Shown one piece after another: positions 41,152-50,658 of a stretch of DNA of 64,000 nt (position 1 is the first letter of the stretch; every line of letters starts with the position of its first letter). Below the pieces are notes generated by a model. The model was not told the origin of the DNA. It saw only the letters and a program-made list of their open reading frames with translations, and did no database searches. The translations under genes and the position numbers were made by a program. The stretch is from the NCBI GenBank assembly GCA_905198155.1, contig CAJKBQ010000017.1, positions 1 through 64,000 on the forward strand. The letters are read 5' to 3'. This DNA comes from an uncultured Eubacteriales bacterium (lineage in GTDB: Bacteria > Bacillota > Clostridia > Oscillospirales > Acutalibacteraceae).

Positions 41152-41215
41152 CGGGTATCCGTCCTTTCACCGTGTAAATCTGGTTTTTCGTTTGAGCCAT
41201 GTGAATTTCATTCTC

Positions 41216-41244
41216 ATTATAACACCTTTTTCCCCGGATGGCAA
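41216..41244 (-). promoter_or_regulatory. Promoter of the iron alcohol dehydrogenase
   Basis: On the minus strand TTGCCA (41239-41244), a 17-nt spacer and TATAAT (41216-41221). The rest of the 415-bp divergent spacer (41152-41567) shows no gene. Confidence 0.75.
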
Positions 41245-41490
41245 GCGATTGGGCAAAAAAAGCTGCAATTATTGTTCTGCGCGCCTGCACAGGGGCGCGC
41301 GGTGTGGTATGCTGCTGATGCGGAAACGGAACGCTGCGGGCGGACGGGGCGGAAATGCGCCGGACGCAGGCGCATGAAATTCGGACGGGGCGCGGCTGCA
41401 TGGGTGCTGTTTTGGGGAGGATGGAGACGGACGAACCCCCACACCCCCAAAGCCACAAAATCACCGCCCATAAGTCCTAAAAAATACGGG

Positions 41491-41518
41491 TTGTTTTTTC
41501 CGGAAAATCTGTTATAAT
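41491..41518 (+). promoter_or_regulatory. Promoter of the large glycosidase-like gene
   Basis: TTGTTT (41491-41496), a 16-nt spacer and TATAAT (41513-41518). Confidence 0.65.
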
Positions 41519-41567
41519 GAAGGCAAAGCAACCGGCAATCTGCCGGGCGAAAGGAAGGACAGAAAAA

Positions 41568-44500
41568 ATGCTGTATCCCAAAAATCAATCGCAGCAACTC
41601 AGCGACGCGCTGTTCCGCGCGCCGACGGCGGAGTACCGCGCCACCCCGTTTTGGGCGTGGAACGGCGACTTGCAGCGCGACGAATTGTTGCGGCAAATCG
41701 AATTTTTCAAAAAAATGGGGCTGGGCGGGTTCCATATGCACGTCCGGTCGGGGATGAGCACCCCGTACCTGAGCGACGAGTTCATGGCGCTGATCCGCGC
41801 CTGCGTGGACAAGGCCAAGCAGGAGGAGATGCTCGCGTGGCTGTACGACGAGGACCGCTGGGCGTCCGGCGCAGCGGGCGGATTGGTCACAAAAGACAAA
41901 GCCTACCGCACGCGGCGGCTGCTGATGACGGTGCAGCCGTTCACCGCGCACGACGACGGCACGCTCACCCGCCCGTTTGACGGCGGCGACGCGCGCCCGC
42001 AGACCGGCCGGGCGATTCCGGACGGCAACGGCGGTCAACTGGAAGCGATCGACGGCTGGCCGTTCGCGTGCTACGACGTGGTGCTGGACGCGGACGGGTG
42101 CCTGGTGTCCGGCCGGCGGATTGCACCCGATGCGGAAGCAAAAGGCACAAAATGGTACGCATATGAGGTGCTGAATCTGCCGTCCGCATGGTTCAACAAC
42201 CAGACCTACCTCGACACGCTGAATCCCAAAGCCGTCCGCAAATTCATCGAGATCACGCACGACCGCTATGCCGCCGTGGTGGGCGACGAATTCGGCAAAA
42301 CTGTCCCGGCGATTTTCACCGACGAGCCGAACCATCCGGCACTGGGCACGCTGCGGTTCCCGGCTGACCGGCGCGACGTGACGCTCCCGTGGACGGACGA
42401 CCTGCCGGAGACGTTCCGCGCCGCGTATGGCGAAGAACTGGCCGATGCGATTCCGGAGCTGTTCTGGGAACTGCCGGACGGCCGGGTTTCGACCGCGCGC
42501 TACCATTTCCACGATCACGTCACCGAGCGGTTCACCGAAGCGTTCAGCGACCAGATCGGCACATGGTGCGATGCGCACGGCATCGCGCTGACCGGCCATG
42601 TGCTGAACGAACCGACGCTCGGCAGCCAAACGGGCGCCGTCGGCGAAGCGATGCGGTCGTACCGCGGGTTTGAACTGCCGGGCATCGATATGCTGTGCAG
42701 TGCCAAAGAATACACCACTGCCAAGCAGGCGCAGTCCGCCGCGCACCAGTTCGGCCGCGCGGGCGTGATGAGCGAGCTGTACGGCGTCACGGGCTGGGAC
42801 TTCGACTTCCGCGGCCACAAGCTGAACGGCGACTGGCAAGCCGCCCTCGGCGTGACCGTCCGCGTGCCGCACCTCAGCTGGTACACGATGAAAGGCACCG
42901 CCAAGCGCGACTATCCGGCGTCCATTCATTACCAATCTACATGGGGCGACCAATACGGGCTGGTGGAGGACCACTTCGCACGCGTCAATACGGCGCTCAC
43001 CCGCGGCACGCCGGACGTGCGCGTCGGCGTGATTCACCCGATCGAAAGCTATTGGCTGCATTGGGGGCCGACGGAACAGACCGCCGCCGTCCGCGCGCAA
43101 ATGGATACCAATTTCAAAAACATCACGGAATGGCTGCTGATGGGCACCATCGATTTCGACTTTATCAGCGAATCGCTGCTGCCGCAGCTCTGCCCGGCGG
43201 CCGGTGCGCCGCTGCAGGTCGGCAAAATGGCGTACGACGTGATTCTGGTGCCGGGGTGCGAGACGCTGCGCGCCACGACGCTCGACCGGCTGGAAGCGTT
43301 CCGCGCGGCGGGCGGCCGGGTGATCTTCGTCGGCGACCTGCCGACGCGCGCGGACGCCGTCCCGTCTGACCGCGGACAATTGCTGGCGCGCCAGTGCGAA
43401 TGCATCCCGTTTGCGCAGCCGGTGCTGCTGGACGCGTTGGAAAGCGTCCGCACCGTCGATCTGCACGACGTTGCCACCGGCAACCGCACGGACAACCTGA
43501 TTTACCAGCTGCGCGCCGACGGCACGGACAAGTGGCTGTTCATCGCGCACGCGAAAGACCCGTACAATCCGGACGTCGCCGCCCGCACCAATCCGTATAC
43601 CGGCGACCCGGTCGGCCGCGCGGTGCAGCTGCGCATCCGCGGCGAATTCCACCCCACGGTGTACGACACGCAGACCGGCGAGACGCATCCGGTCGCGTAC
43701 GTTGCCGAAGCCGGCTGGACGACGCTGACGGCGGAGCTGTATGACTACGATTCGCTGCTGCTGCGCCTGACGCCGGGCGCCGGGGCGCTGGCCGTCGGCA
43801 AACGGCGCGCCGTCCCGCACCACGAAATTCGCCTGCCGGAAATTGCCGACTACACGCTCGACGAGCCGAACGTCCTGCTGCTGGACACGGCCGAGGTCGC
43901 GCTGGACGGCGGCGCATTTGCGCCGGAAGAGGAGCTGCTGCGCGCGTTCCAGGCGTGTGCCAAAACGCTGCACCTCGACCCCGACGTCCGCACCGTGCAG
44001 CCGTGGGTGTTTGGCAAAGAGCAGTTGACACACACCGCAACGCTCCGTTTCCACGTGTACAGCGAAATCCCGGTCACGGGCGCGCATTTTGCGATGGAAA
44101 ACGCCGCCGTCTCCACCATGACGGTCAACGGCGTGCCGGTGAAAATGGCAATTGATGGGTACTTCACCGACCGCGGAATCGACACCGTGCCGGTGCCGGA
44201 ACTGCACGCGGGCGAAAACATCATCGAAGTCACCACGCCGATCGGCAGCACCGTCGGGCTGGAATGGTGCTACCTGCTGGGCGACTTCGGCGTTCGGCTT
44301 AACGGCCGCCGCCGCACGATTGTCCCGCTGCCGCAGCAACTGGGCTTTGACACCGTTACGATGCAGAATCTGCCGTTTTACGGCGCGGACGTCACATATC
44401 GTATTCCGGTGCACACGAATGGCGGCGCGCTGACGCTGACGGTGCCGCATTATCGCGGCGCGCTGGTGCGCGTGAAGCTGGACGGCCGCGACTGCGGCGC

Positions 44501-44738
44501 GATCATCTATCCGCCGTACCGGCTGGCGCTGGGCGACGCGGCCGCGGGCGACCATATGCTGGAAGTCACGCTGTACGGCAGCCGCCAGAACTGCTTCGGG
44601 CCGATGCACATGGCCGACGAGCGCCAGCGCTGGATCGGGCCGCAGGCGTGGGCGTACCGCGGGTACGAATGGACGTACGAATATCGGCTCCATCGGATGG
44701 GGCTGCTGAGCACGCCGATTTTGGAAGAAGCGGAATAA
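41568..44738 (+). CDS. Large GH106-like putative glycoside hydrolase
   Basis: 1056 aa from the ATG with AAGGAAGG upstream; no signal peptide. The N-terminal barrel starts with YRATPFWAWNGDLQRDELLRQIEFFKKMGLGGFHMHV, the pattern shared with alpha-L-rhamnosidase family GH106 and related unclassified enzymes. EIT..VGDEFGKTVPAIFTDEP, HGIALTGHVLNEP and FDLPGID-like motifs follow, with a GATase-like domain (YDVILVPGCETLRATTLDRLEAF). Beta-sandwich domains close the C-terminus (GLEWCYLLGDFGVRL, LTVPHYRGALVRVKLDGRDCG). Glutamates in TDEP and LNEP are likely catalytic. A paralogue is at 54288. It is probably cytoplasmic and uses a branched plant oligosaccharide. Confidence 0.72.
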   Translation: MLYPKNQSQQLSDALFRAPTAEYRATPFWAWNGDLQRDELLRQIEFFKKMGLGGFHMHVRSGMSTPYLSDEFMALIRACVDKAKQEEMLAWLYDEDRWASGAAGGLVTKDKAYRTRRLLMTVQPFTAHDDGTLTRPFDGGDARPQTGRAIPDGNGGQLEAIDGWPFACYDVVLDADGCLVSGRRIAPDAEAKGTKWYAYEVLNLPSAWFNNQTYLDTLNPKAVRKFIEITHDRYAAVVGDEFGKTVPAIFTDEPNHPALGTLRFPADRRDVTLPWTDDLPETFRAAYGEELADAIPELFWELPDGRVSTARYHFHDHVTERFTEAFSDQIGTWCDAHGIALTGHVLNEPTLGSQTGAVGEAMRSYRGFELPGIDMLCSAKEYTTAKQAQSAAHQFGRAGVMSELYGVTGWDFDFRGHKLNGDWQAALGVTVRVPHLSWYTMKGTAKRDYPASIHYQSTWGDQYGLVEDHFARVNTALTRGTPDVRVGVIHPIESYWLHWGPTEQTAAVRAQMDTNFKNITEWLLMGTIDFDFISESLLPQLCPAAGAPLQVGKMAYDVILVPGCETLRATTLDRLEAFRAAGGRVIFVGDLPTRADAVPSDRGQLLARQCECIPFAQPVLLDALESVRTVDLHDVATGNRTDNLIYQLRADGTDKWLFIAHAKDPYNPDVAARTNPYTGDPVGRAVQLRIRGEFHPTVYDTQTGETHPVAYVAEAGWTTLTAELYDYDSLLLRLTPGAGALAVGKRRAVPHHEIRLPEIADYTLDEPNVLLLDTAEVALDGGAFAPEEELLRAFQACAKTLHLDPDVRTVQPWVFGKEQLTHTATLRFHVYSEIPVTGAHFAMENAAVSTMTVNGVPVKMAIDGYFTDRGIDTVPVPELHAGENIIEVTTPIGSTVGLEWCYLLGDFGVRLNGRRRTIVPLPQQLGFDTVTMQNLPFYGADVTYRIPVHTNGGALTLTVPHYRGALVRVKLDGRDCGAIIYPPYRLALGDAAAGDHMLEVTLYGSRQNCFGPMHMADERQRWIGPQAWAYRGYEWTYEYRLHRMGLLSTPILEEAE

Positions 44739-44757
44739 GTTCCAAGTTTATACAAAA

Positions 44758-44798
44758 CCCGCCGGGATGCACTCGATGTGTTCCGGCGGGCTTATTTT
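44758..44798. terminator. Terminator between the GH106-like and flippase genes
   Basis: CCCGCCGG/CCGGCGGG around a 17-nt loop, followed by CTTATTTT on the plus strand. The flippase gene ends just past it on the other strand. Confidence 0.78.
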
Positions 44799-44801
44799 GC
44801 G

Positions 44802-46397
44802 TCAATTTTGCGTCAAAAGCGTCGATTTCTTTGCATTTTCGGAATCGCACGCGCTGCGATACAAAAGGTTTGCAAATGCACATAAAATCGCGGAAAAGCC
44901 CCATTCTGCAACGATTTGCAGCGTTCCTGTCCACGGCAGCAGCCGCCCCACCGCCCGGCCGCTCAGGCAGGCGACGGCCGCGCACAATGCCGGGCAGACG
45001 AGCCAATCCCAAAACCGGACGCGCAGGCCGCTTTGGCGCACCAATCGGGTGATGCTGAGCAACGAATTGTAGACAATGCTGCACGTCAATGCTGCCAAAT
45101 AGCCGCCAATGCCAAAGCGCGGGAGCAGGACGATCATCAAAACGATGCGGATGCAGGAGTCGGACAGGTTGACTTTCAGCGAGTAGACCTGTTCGTCCAG
45201 CCCTTTGAGCATGGCGTCTACGATGCTGTCGAGGTACATCAGCGGCGCCAGCGGGCACAAAATGCGCATGGCGCGCCCGGCGTCGGCGCTGCAGTAGAGG
45301 ATTTGCCCCAATTCGTTGCCAAATACCAAAAATCCCCCGGTCACGAACGTGGAAAATGCGAGGCAGAGGCGGAACACGCGCTGCGCCATCGCGCGGATTT
45401 CGTCCGGCCGCCCGGCCGCGCGCGACTGCGCCACTTCGGGGATCAGCAGCAGCGAAAATGCCGTCAGGAAAGCCGCCGGAAACTGCACCGTCGGGAGCGC
45501 CATGCCTTTGACGACGCCGTACGACGCCAGCGACTCGGCGTACGACCGGCCGCACTGCTTTAATCCGGCGGGCACCAGCACGTTTTCGACGGCGATCAGC
45601 GCCGACCGCAGGTCGTAGCCCAGCGCCACCGGCGCGGCAATGTGCAGAATCTGACGCGTCGAAACGGCGTCATGACGCGCCGATTCGTCGCGGTACGGCG
45701 GGCGGGTTCGGATGGATTTGCGGGCGAAAAATACAATCCAGAGATTTCCTGCCAGTTCCCCGGCCGTCATTGCGGCGGCAATCGCGCAGCACGATGCAGT
45801 CAGACCCCGCCGGGCGCACAGCGGCAGGACTGCGGCCGTCCCCAGCCATACGGTCATCTGCTCCACGACTTGCCCCAAACTGGGGCAAACCGTCCGGCGC
45901 ACTGCCAAAAAATAGCCGCGACAGCAACAGGAGATGGCCAACAGCGGCAGTCCGAGCGCCAATATGCGCAGCGACGGCACCGTCCGCGCATCGCCCAACA
46001 GCTTTTCGCCGAGCAGCGGCGCGGCCCCGTACAGTCCTGCCCCGGCGGCCGTCCCGCAGCCAACGCACAGCGCCAAACATTTGCGCATGATGCAGCGCAC
46101 CGGCGCAGCGCGCTCGCTGAGCAACCGTGTCGCCGCTAAGTTGCACCCGCTTACTGCTAAATTTGTCGCAAAATAGTACACCGACAGCAGCAGTTGGAGC
46201 AGCCCCATGCCCTCCGCGCCGATGATCGACGTCTGGTACACGCGCAGCCCCATCCCGGCGACGCTCATCGTCAGCGAACACGCCGTCAGCACACCCGCGT
46301 TCCGCCAGAATTGCGCCGAAATGGACGCGTTTTGCCGTCGAATCGGTGCATTTTGTGCTGAGTGCGTACAACGGTTTGCAGAAATTGCGTGCTTCAT
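44802..46397 (-). CDS. Polysaccharide/lipid flippase of the SpoVB/MurJ (MATE-like) group
   Basis: 531 aa with about 14 hydrophobic segments. The MATE/MOP pattern appears as AGMGLRVYQTSIIGAEGMGLLQLL near the N-terminus and as FGIGGYLAALTCSIVYNSLLSI near the end. The basic N-terminal extension (residues 1-30, rich in His/Arg/Asn) is odd; a start at a later Met is possible. Such proteins move lipid-linked oligosaccharides, and SpoVB acts in spore cortex formation. Its gene overlaps sigK by 4 nt, which strengthens a sporulation role. Confidence 0.82.
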   Translation of the reverse strand: MKHAISANRCTHSAQNAPIRRQNASISAQFWRNAGVLTACSLTMSVAGMGLRVYQTSIIGAEGMGLLQLLLSVYYFATNLAVSGCNLAATRLLSERAAPVRCIMRKCLALCVGCGTAAGAGLYGAAPLLGEKLLGDARTVPSLRILALGLPLLAISCCCRGYFLAVRRTVCPSLGQVVEQMTVWLGTAAVLPLCARRGLTASCCAIAAAMTAGELAGNLWIVFFARKSIRTRPPYRDESARHDAVSTRQILHIAAPVALGYDLRSALIAVENVLVPAGLKQCGRSYAESLASYGVVKGMALPTVQFPAAFLTAFSLLLIPEVAQSRAAGRPDEIRAMAQRVFRLCLAFSTFVTGGFLVFGNELGQILYCSADAGRAMRILCPLAPLMYLDSIVDAMLKGLDEQVYSLKVNLSDSCIRIVLMIVLLPRFGIGGYLAALTCSIVYNSLLSITRLVRQSGLRVRFWDWLVCPALCAAVACLSGRAVGRLLPWTGTLQIVAEWGFSAILCAFANLLYRSACDSENAKKSTLLTQN

Positions 46398-47095
46398 GGG
46401 CGATCCCGCCGCGTGGGGCGGTCGAACCGGCGACGGAGTTTGGTCAGCGCCTTTTTCTCAATCCGCGACACATAGCTGCGCGAAATGCCCAGCCGTTCCG
46501 CCACGGCCTGTTGCGTCAGCGGCTCCGGTGTATCGATTCCGTAGCGCAAGCGGATGATTTGCTGCTCCCGCGCGTCCAGCGATTCGCGCATATACGTCCG
46601 CAGCCGGCTGGATTTCCACTTGAAGTCCAGGTCCTCCGCGATGGTATCCTCGCACGCAATAATATCCATAAACGTCAATGTATTCCCGTCGCGGTCGGTC
46701 TCAATCGGCTCGCTGATGGACACATTGCGCGCGTTTTTGCGGTCGCTGCGAAAATGCATTCGGATTTCGTTCTCGATGCAGCGCGCCGCGTAGCTGGACA
46801 GGCGCGTGCCTTTGGCGCGGTCGAACGTATCGATCGCTTTAATCAGGCCGATGGTGCCAATGGATACCAAATCTTCCTGGTCGCTTTGGATGGTATAGTA
46901 TTTTTTGATAATATGTGCCACCAGCCGCAGATTGTGCTCGATCAGCCGGTCGCGCGCGGCGCGGTCGCCGGCCGCCATTTGCTGCAAACTTTCGGCCTCC
47001 TCTGCCGCCGACAGCGGCCTCGGAAACGACCCGGACGTAATATTGAGTACCAAAAAAAGGATATGATCCAGTAGTGAACCCATCCATTCCCACAT
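46394..47095 (-). CDS. sigK: RNA polymerase sporulation sigma factor SigK
   Basis: 233 aa. The N-terminal pro-sequence-like hydrophobic start (LLDHILFLVLNITSGSFPRPLS) is typical of pro-SigK. Region 2 is LIEHNLRLVAHIIKKYY..DQEDLVSIGTIGLIKAIDTFDRAKGTRLSSYAARCIENEIRMHFR. The C-terminal HTH is QQAVAERLGISRSYVSRIEKKALTKLRR. The gene is continuous, with no skin-type element splitting it. It drives late mother-cell genes and lies in one operon with the SpoVB-like flippase. Confidence 0.92.
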   Translation of the reverse strand: MWEWMGSLLDHILFLVLNITSGSFPRPLSAAEEAESLQQMAAGDRAARDRLIEHNLRLVAHIIKKYYTIQSDQEDLVSIGTIGLIKAIDTFDRAKGTRLSSYAARCIENEIRMHFRSDRKNARNVSISEPIETDRDGNTLTFMDIIACEDTIAEDLDFKWKSSRLRTYMRESLDAREQQIIRLRYGIDTPEPLTQQAVAERLGISRSYVSRIEKKALTKLRRRFDRPTRRDRP

Positions 47096-47380
47096 GGCTG
47101 CGCACTCCCCTTCGCCGAATTTTGGGACGTTCTTTCAAAATGATATGCGCGCGATTGGAAAAAATTGTTTGTCCGGGTGCGGAATGATGCGGTGGGGCGG
47201 GAAAAGCCCGAATTTCTGCGCACTTTCGCGCTGGAAATCCAAAAAAAATTTTTATAAGGACATTGCCGTGTCCGTGCGGGATGGTATAATAAAATCGAAT
47301 TCAAAAGTCCACAAATTCCGGTATTTCGGCACAAATCGACGGCATTTGAAAAAGATCGGTTCACTTTCCTGCGAAAAATA
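47096..47380. other. Intergenic region upstream of sigK and the WYL operon
   Basis: 285 bp without a gene. On the plus strand a second promoter-like pair, TTGCCG (47263-47268) and TATAAT (47285-47290) 16 nt apart, could add a distal start for the WYL operon. The sigK promoter was not identified. Confidence 0.5.
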
Positions 47381-47409
47381 TTGATTTGTGTCAAATAACG
47401 GTGTATAAT
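47381..47409 (+). promoter_or_regulatory. Promoter of the WYL operon
   Basis: TTGATT (47381-47386), a 17-nt spacer and TATAAT (47404-47409), 35 nt before the WYL regulator start. Confidence 0.8.
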
Positions 47410-47443
47410 GGAAATACAGGATATTCACGGAGGGCGTACGAAC

Positions 47444-48406
47444 ATGGAAAAAAACGAACGATGTCTGGCCATATTCCTGCGCGGGATTCGCGGCGAGAAA
47501 ATCACGATTGCCGACCTAGCAGGCGAGTACGGCGTGTCGGCCAAAAGCATTGCCAGAGACATCAGCGAAATCCGCTGTTTTCTGGCCGAAAACCGCGACC
47601 TGGCGGGGCACACGGAGCTGGTGTACAGCCGGGAGGCCAAGTGCTACCGGCTGCAGCTGGACGACTTTTTGCGGGACAGCGAAACGCTCGCGGTGATCAA
47701 AGTATTGATCGGCAGCCGCGCGTTCAGCAAGCCGGAGCTGCTGCGAATCATCGCGAAGCTGCGGCGGTTCACCTCGGCCAAGGATCAGATCCTGCTGGAC
47801 AGCCTGATCGCAAAGGAAAAATACCATTACTGCGAAGTGAAGCACGACTGCGCGGAGGGCGTGGTCGATATGCTGTGGAAGCTGGCCGGGGACATCCGAT
47901 CCTGCACGGAGATCACGGTGACGTATTACAAAATGAACCGGGACAAGGTCGTTCACACCATCCGCCCGGTGTCGATTTTGTTCAGCGATTACTATTTTTA
48001 CCTGGTCGCGTACAAGGCGGAGGACACGGGGTACAGCCCGGTGTATTTCCGCGTGGATCGGATCACGTCCGTGGTGGAGCACCGCACCCGGTTCACGCTG
48101 CCGGACGGCGTGGACTTCGACGAGGGCGCGCTGCGCAAGAAAATCCAGTTCATGTTCCCCGGCAAATGCCGCACCATCCGGTTTGAATTCAGCGGGCCGT
48201 CTTTGCAGGCGGTGCTGGATCGGCTGCCGACGGCCGTGGTGCTGGACATCGGCGGCGGCCGCGCGCTGATTGAGGCGGAAGTATACGGCGACGGGATTAT
48301 GATGTATTTGCTTTCGCAGAAAAGCTGGGTCAAGGTCATTGCGCCCGACGATTTTGTGGCGGAGTACAAAGCCGAGCTGCAAAAAATGATCGGGCTGTAT
48401 GAATAA
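47444..48406 (+). CDS. WYL-domain transcriptional regulator
   Basis: 320 aa. An N-terminal HTH (ITIADLAGEYGVSAKSIARDISEIRCFLAEN) is followed by the WYL domain with SILFSDYYFYLVAYKAED and a C-terminal extension (FEFSGPSLQAVLDRLPTAVVLD). Such regulators bind DNA and sense a ligand or nucleic acid, and many control phage-defence or stress loci. The ATG at 47444 is preceded by GGAGGG. It is the first gene of a tight operon (spacing 26 nt to the next gene), so it is probably the operon's own regulator. Confidence 0.88.
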   Translation: MEKNERCLAIFLRGIRGEKITIADLAGEYGVSAKSIARDISEIRCFLAENRDLAGHTELVYSREAKCYRLQLDDFLRDSETLAVIKVLIGSRAFSKPELLRIIAKLRRFTSAKDQILLDSLIAKEKYHYCEVKHDCAEGVVDMLWKLAGDIRSCTEITVTYYKMNRDKVVHTIRPVSILFSDYYFYLVAYKAEDTGYSPVYFRVDRITSVVEHRTRFTLPDGVDFDEGALRKKIQFMFPGKCRTIRFEFSGPSLQAVLDRLPTAVVLDIGGGRALIEAEVYGDGIMMYLLSQKSWVKVIAPDDFVAEYKAELQKMIGLYE

Positions 48407-48432
48407 TTTTATTTTCACAGGAGGGTCTATCC

Positions 48433-49098
48433 ATGAGAAACATTGTTGAAAGCGGCGAAGAAATGCGATTCGAAAACGAGGAAATCCATTTCAAAAATTC
48501 CCTGACGATCGAGGGCAGTGTGGTTTACGAAAACTGCAAGATTTTTTGCTACGAAGACGGCTGCGAGGCGTCCATCGAGCTGGCAGAAGATGGGCAGCTG
48601 ACGTTCCGGGGGTGCGAGGTTGTGTTTTGCGGGGCGAAGGAGGATGACGAATATTTCATCAACAGCGACGGGTCGCTGGAAATGGAGGACTGCAAGGTGC
48701 TCAACGCCAATTATTTTGCGTGGATTTCCGAGTCTGCAAAGCTGGACGTGGGCGGCTGCGATTTTTTGAACGGCGTGCAAAACCTCTTCGTAACGGAGAA
48801 TTTGAGCGAGGACTCGAGCATTTGCGGCTGCAAATTCCTGTCCACGGCGCTTCCGGATTTTATCGATACGGATGATGACACGCGTTTCGATCCGCTGTTG
48901 TCCGATTCAGACGGCGACGGTGGGCTTGCAATTACCGATTGCACGTTTGAATTTGATGCGGACACAAAACGGTATGCCACCAATTGCTGCCCGAAGCATT
49001 CCATTATTGAGGACTGTACCTTTGTGAATGACGACGGCGTTAATGCGGCGTGTCTGTGGGGATACACCACTTGCCTGCACTGCAAGTTTGATACCTGA
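48433..49098 (+). CDS. Cys-rich beta-helix-like protein of the WYL operon
   Basis: 221 aa, no signal peptide. Short repeats of the form xFxxCxxxxC-aromatic suggest parallel beta-helix rungs: VVYENCKIFCYEDGC, LTFRGCEVVFCG, LEMEDCKVLNANYF, LDVGGCDFLNGVQN, SICGCKFLST, LAITDCTFEFDAD, SIIEDCTFVNDDG. Cysteine recurs at the rung start. It is acidic and probably cytoplasmic. I do not recognise a named family. It starts after an AGGAGGG site, 26 nt after the WYL gene and 19 nt before the membrane-protein gene. Confidence 0.65.
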   Translation: MRNIVESGEEMRFENEEIHFKNSLTIEGSVVYENCKIFCYEDGCEASIELAEDGQLTFRGCEVVFCGAKEDDEYFINSDGSLEMEDCKVLNANYFAWISESAKLDVGGCDFLNGVQNLFVTENLSEDSSICGCKFLSTALPDFIDTDDDTRFDPLLSDSDGDGGLAITDCTFEFDADTKRYATNCCPKHSIIEDCTFVNDDGVNAACLWGYTTCLHCKFDT

Positions 49099-49117
49099 GG
49101 ACGAAAAGGAGCGCAAC

Positions 49118-50401
49118 ATGAGCATACCATTCATCAAAGACCCCGACGGCGCAGCGCTGCTGTGCAAAGACAAATGCGATAAATACGACTACCTGATCGC
49201 GGCCGGGTGCGGCGCGGTCGCCGGGCTGGTAGACGTATTCCTCGTCGGCGCACCGAGGCAGTCCGCGCTGAGCAATTGGACGGACGCGCAGGTCGATAAA
49301 TGCGTCATGACATTCGCCAAGCTGAACAAATGGGATGACAACGGGAACGTGAAAAGCGCCATCGGTTTCCTGGAGCGGAAATTCCGCGTAAACTACGACC
49401 AGCGCCACAGCGCCGACGTGGACGGGATGTTCCACATGAGCACCAAAAATCATCACATGAAGTCGCTGGGGCATTCGCCGGATCTTTTCGGCTTGTTCTT
49501 TTCGGTGCTGGATCAGTTCAGCGGCACCTCCACGTTTCTTTCGGATGGCAAAGTCTATATCAAAGTCGTGGATTCCGAGCTGGTGGGCGGCAACTTTGTC
49601 GCCAAGCTGTTTTGCGGCGTGGTAAACTGGTTTGGGCACCTGATGTCGGACGTGGCCGGAAGCTCCGGCGCGGCCGGGCGCGGGAGCGGTATTGTGATGC
49701 CGTTTTACGAGCTGTTCGGCCTGTGCGATTTCGGCGATTTCAGCGGCGGAGACGGCGCGCGGATGTCGCTGGCGAAACTGGCCACCCTCGCGTTCGAAGA
49801 AGGCTACGACGCGCGTTTTGGGCTGACGATGGCGATTCCGGTGGTGCTGTGCGATTTGCTGATCCGGCTGATCTGGGCCATCCGCCGCCGGTTCGAATTC
49901 CAAAAGCCGTGGAACGAATGCCTGCCCACCCGGCAGCACGGCGACCTGCGCGTGATGCTGCTGGTCGGCAACGGCACGCTGTGCGTGACGGACCTTGTGG
50001 GCGCGCTGGTTCAGTCCGGCGGCGAGCCGATCGCGATTTTCATGCACCTGAACCTCATCGCGTGGTACAAGCTCGCGACGCTGGCGGTGCGGGAGGTCTG
50101 CATCCGGCTGGGGCTGCCGCCGACCATTCAGGAAACGCTGGAAGCGTTCAAGCGCATCAACGCCGCGCTGCAATTGCAGCTGCAAAAGCTGGAACGGATC
50201 GACATTGCGGCATTCCAGCGCGAAACGGAGGCGTACAACGAGATGGTGCGCTTGCTGGACGGCGTCAAAACCGAAAAGGAGCTGAGCGAACGGCTGACCG
50301 TCGTGATGGAACGGATGGGCATCGAGCTGCCATGGCGGCGCACGCACGGCAGTTTCGACAGCTTTATGCGGGACAAGTCGGCCGTGCTGCGGATTGAATG
50401 A
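49118..50401 (+). CDS. Multi-pass membrane protein of the WYL operon
   Basis: 427 aa from the ATG with AAAAGGAG upstream. Hydrophobic stretches are YDYLIAAGCGAVAGLVDVFLVG (about residues 18-40), FGLTMAIPVVLCDLLIRLIWAI (about 247-268) and LMLLVGNGTLCVTDLVGALV to LNLIAWYKLATLAV (about 290-325). Between them lies a soluble part with RQSALSNWTDAQVDKCVM and FLERKFRVNYDQRH. The end is helical (TEKELSERLTVVMERMGIELPW). I do not recognise a named family, though the sequence looks well conserved. Its stop overlaps the YkgJ-like start. Confidence 0.62.
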   Translation: MSIPFIKDPDGAALLCKDKCDKYDYLIAAGCGAVAGLVDVFLVGAPRQSALSNWTDAQVDKCVMTFAKLNKWDDNGNVKSAIGFLERKFRVNYDQRHSADVDGMFHMSTKNHHMKSLGHSPDLFGLFFSVLDQFSGTSTFLSDGKVYIKVVDSELVGGNFVAKLFCGVVNWFGHLMSDVAGSSGAAGRGSGIVMPFYELFGLCDFGDFSGGDGARMSLAKLATLAFEEGYDARFGLTMAIPVVLCDLLIRLIWAIRRRFEFQKPWNECLPTRQHGDLRVMLLVGNGTLCVTDLVGALVQSGGEPIAIFMHLNLIAWYKLATLAVREVCIRLGLPPTIQETLEAFKRINAALQLQLQKLERIDIAAFQRETEAYNEMVRLLDGVKTEKELSERLTVVMERMGIELPWRRTHGSFDSFMRDKSAVLRIE

Positions 50402-50658
50402 TGTTTCGGTGTGATATGTGCGGGGAATGCTGCCGGAACCTCCGGCGCTCCCCGCTGTACAGCGCGCTCGACGACGGCACCGGCGTGTGCAAATATCTGG
50501 ACGGCAACCGGTGCAGCATTTACAGCACCCGGCCGCTGCTGTGCCGGGTGGACGAATGCTACGACGCGTTTTTCTGCAAGATCATGACCAAAGAAGCGTA
50601 TTACAGGCAAAACTACGAAGCCTGTGAGGCGCTCAAAAAAAATCGGAGGGATTCATAA
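50398..50658 (+). CDS. YkgJ-like metal-cluster protein
   Basis: 86 aa. It opens with CDMCGECCRN, the CxxCxxCC motif of YkgJ-family proteins, followed by GVCKYLDGNRCSIYSTRPLLC and ECYDAFFCK. These cysteines probably bind zinc or an iron-sulfur cluster. The start overlaps the previous gene (ATGATG at 50398-50403) and the stop overlaps the next start (TAATG), so it is coupled within the operon. Its role here is unknown; YkgJ proteins are often linked to redox or modification functions. Confidence 0.8.
   Translation: MMFRCDMCGECCRNLRRSPLYSALDDGTGVCKYLDGNRCSIYSTRPLLCRVDECYDAFFCKIMTKEAYYRQNYEACEALKKNRRDS

Noticed and set aside
41217..44693. 1158-aa minus-strand frame opposite the GH106-like gene
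   Set aside because: Antisense shadow with skewed His/Arg/Val content; the plus-strand frame has a ribosome site, promoter and family motifs.
47386..48186. Alternative frame overlapping the WYL regulator
   Set aside because: It lies in another phase of a gene with clear HTH and WYL motifs and its own ribosome site.
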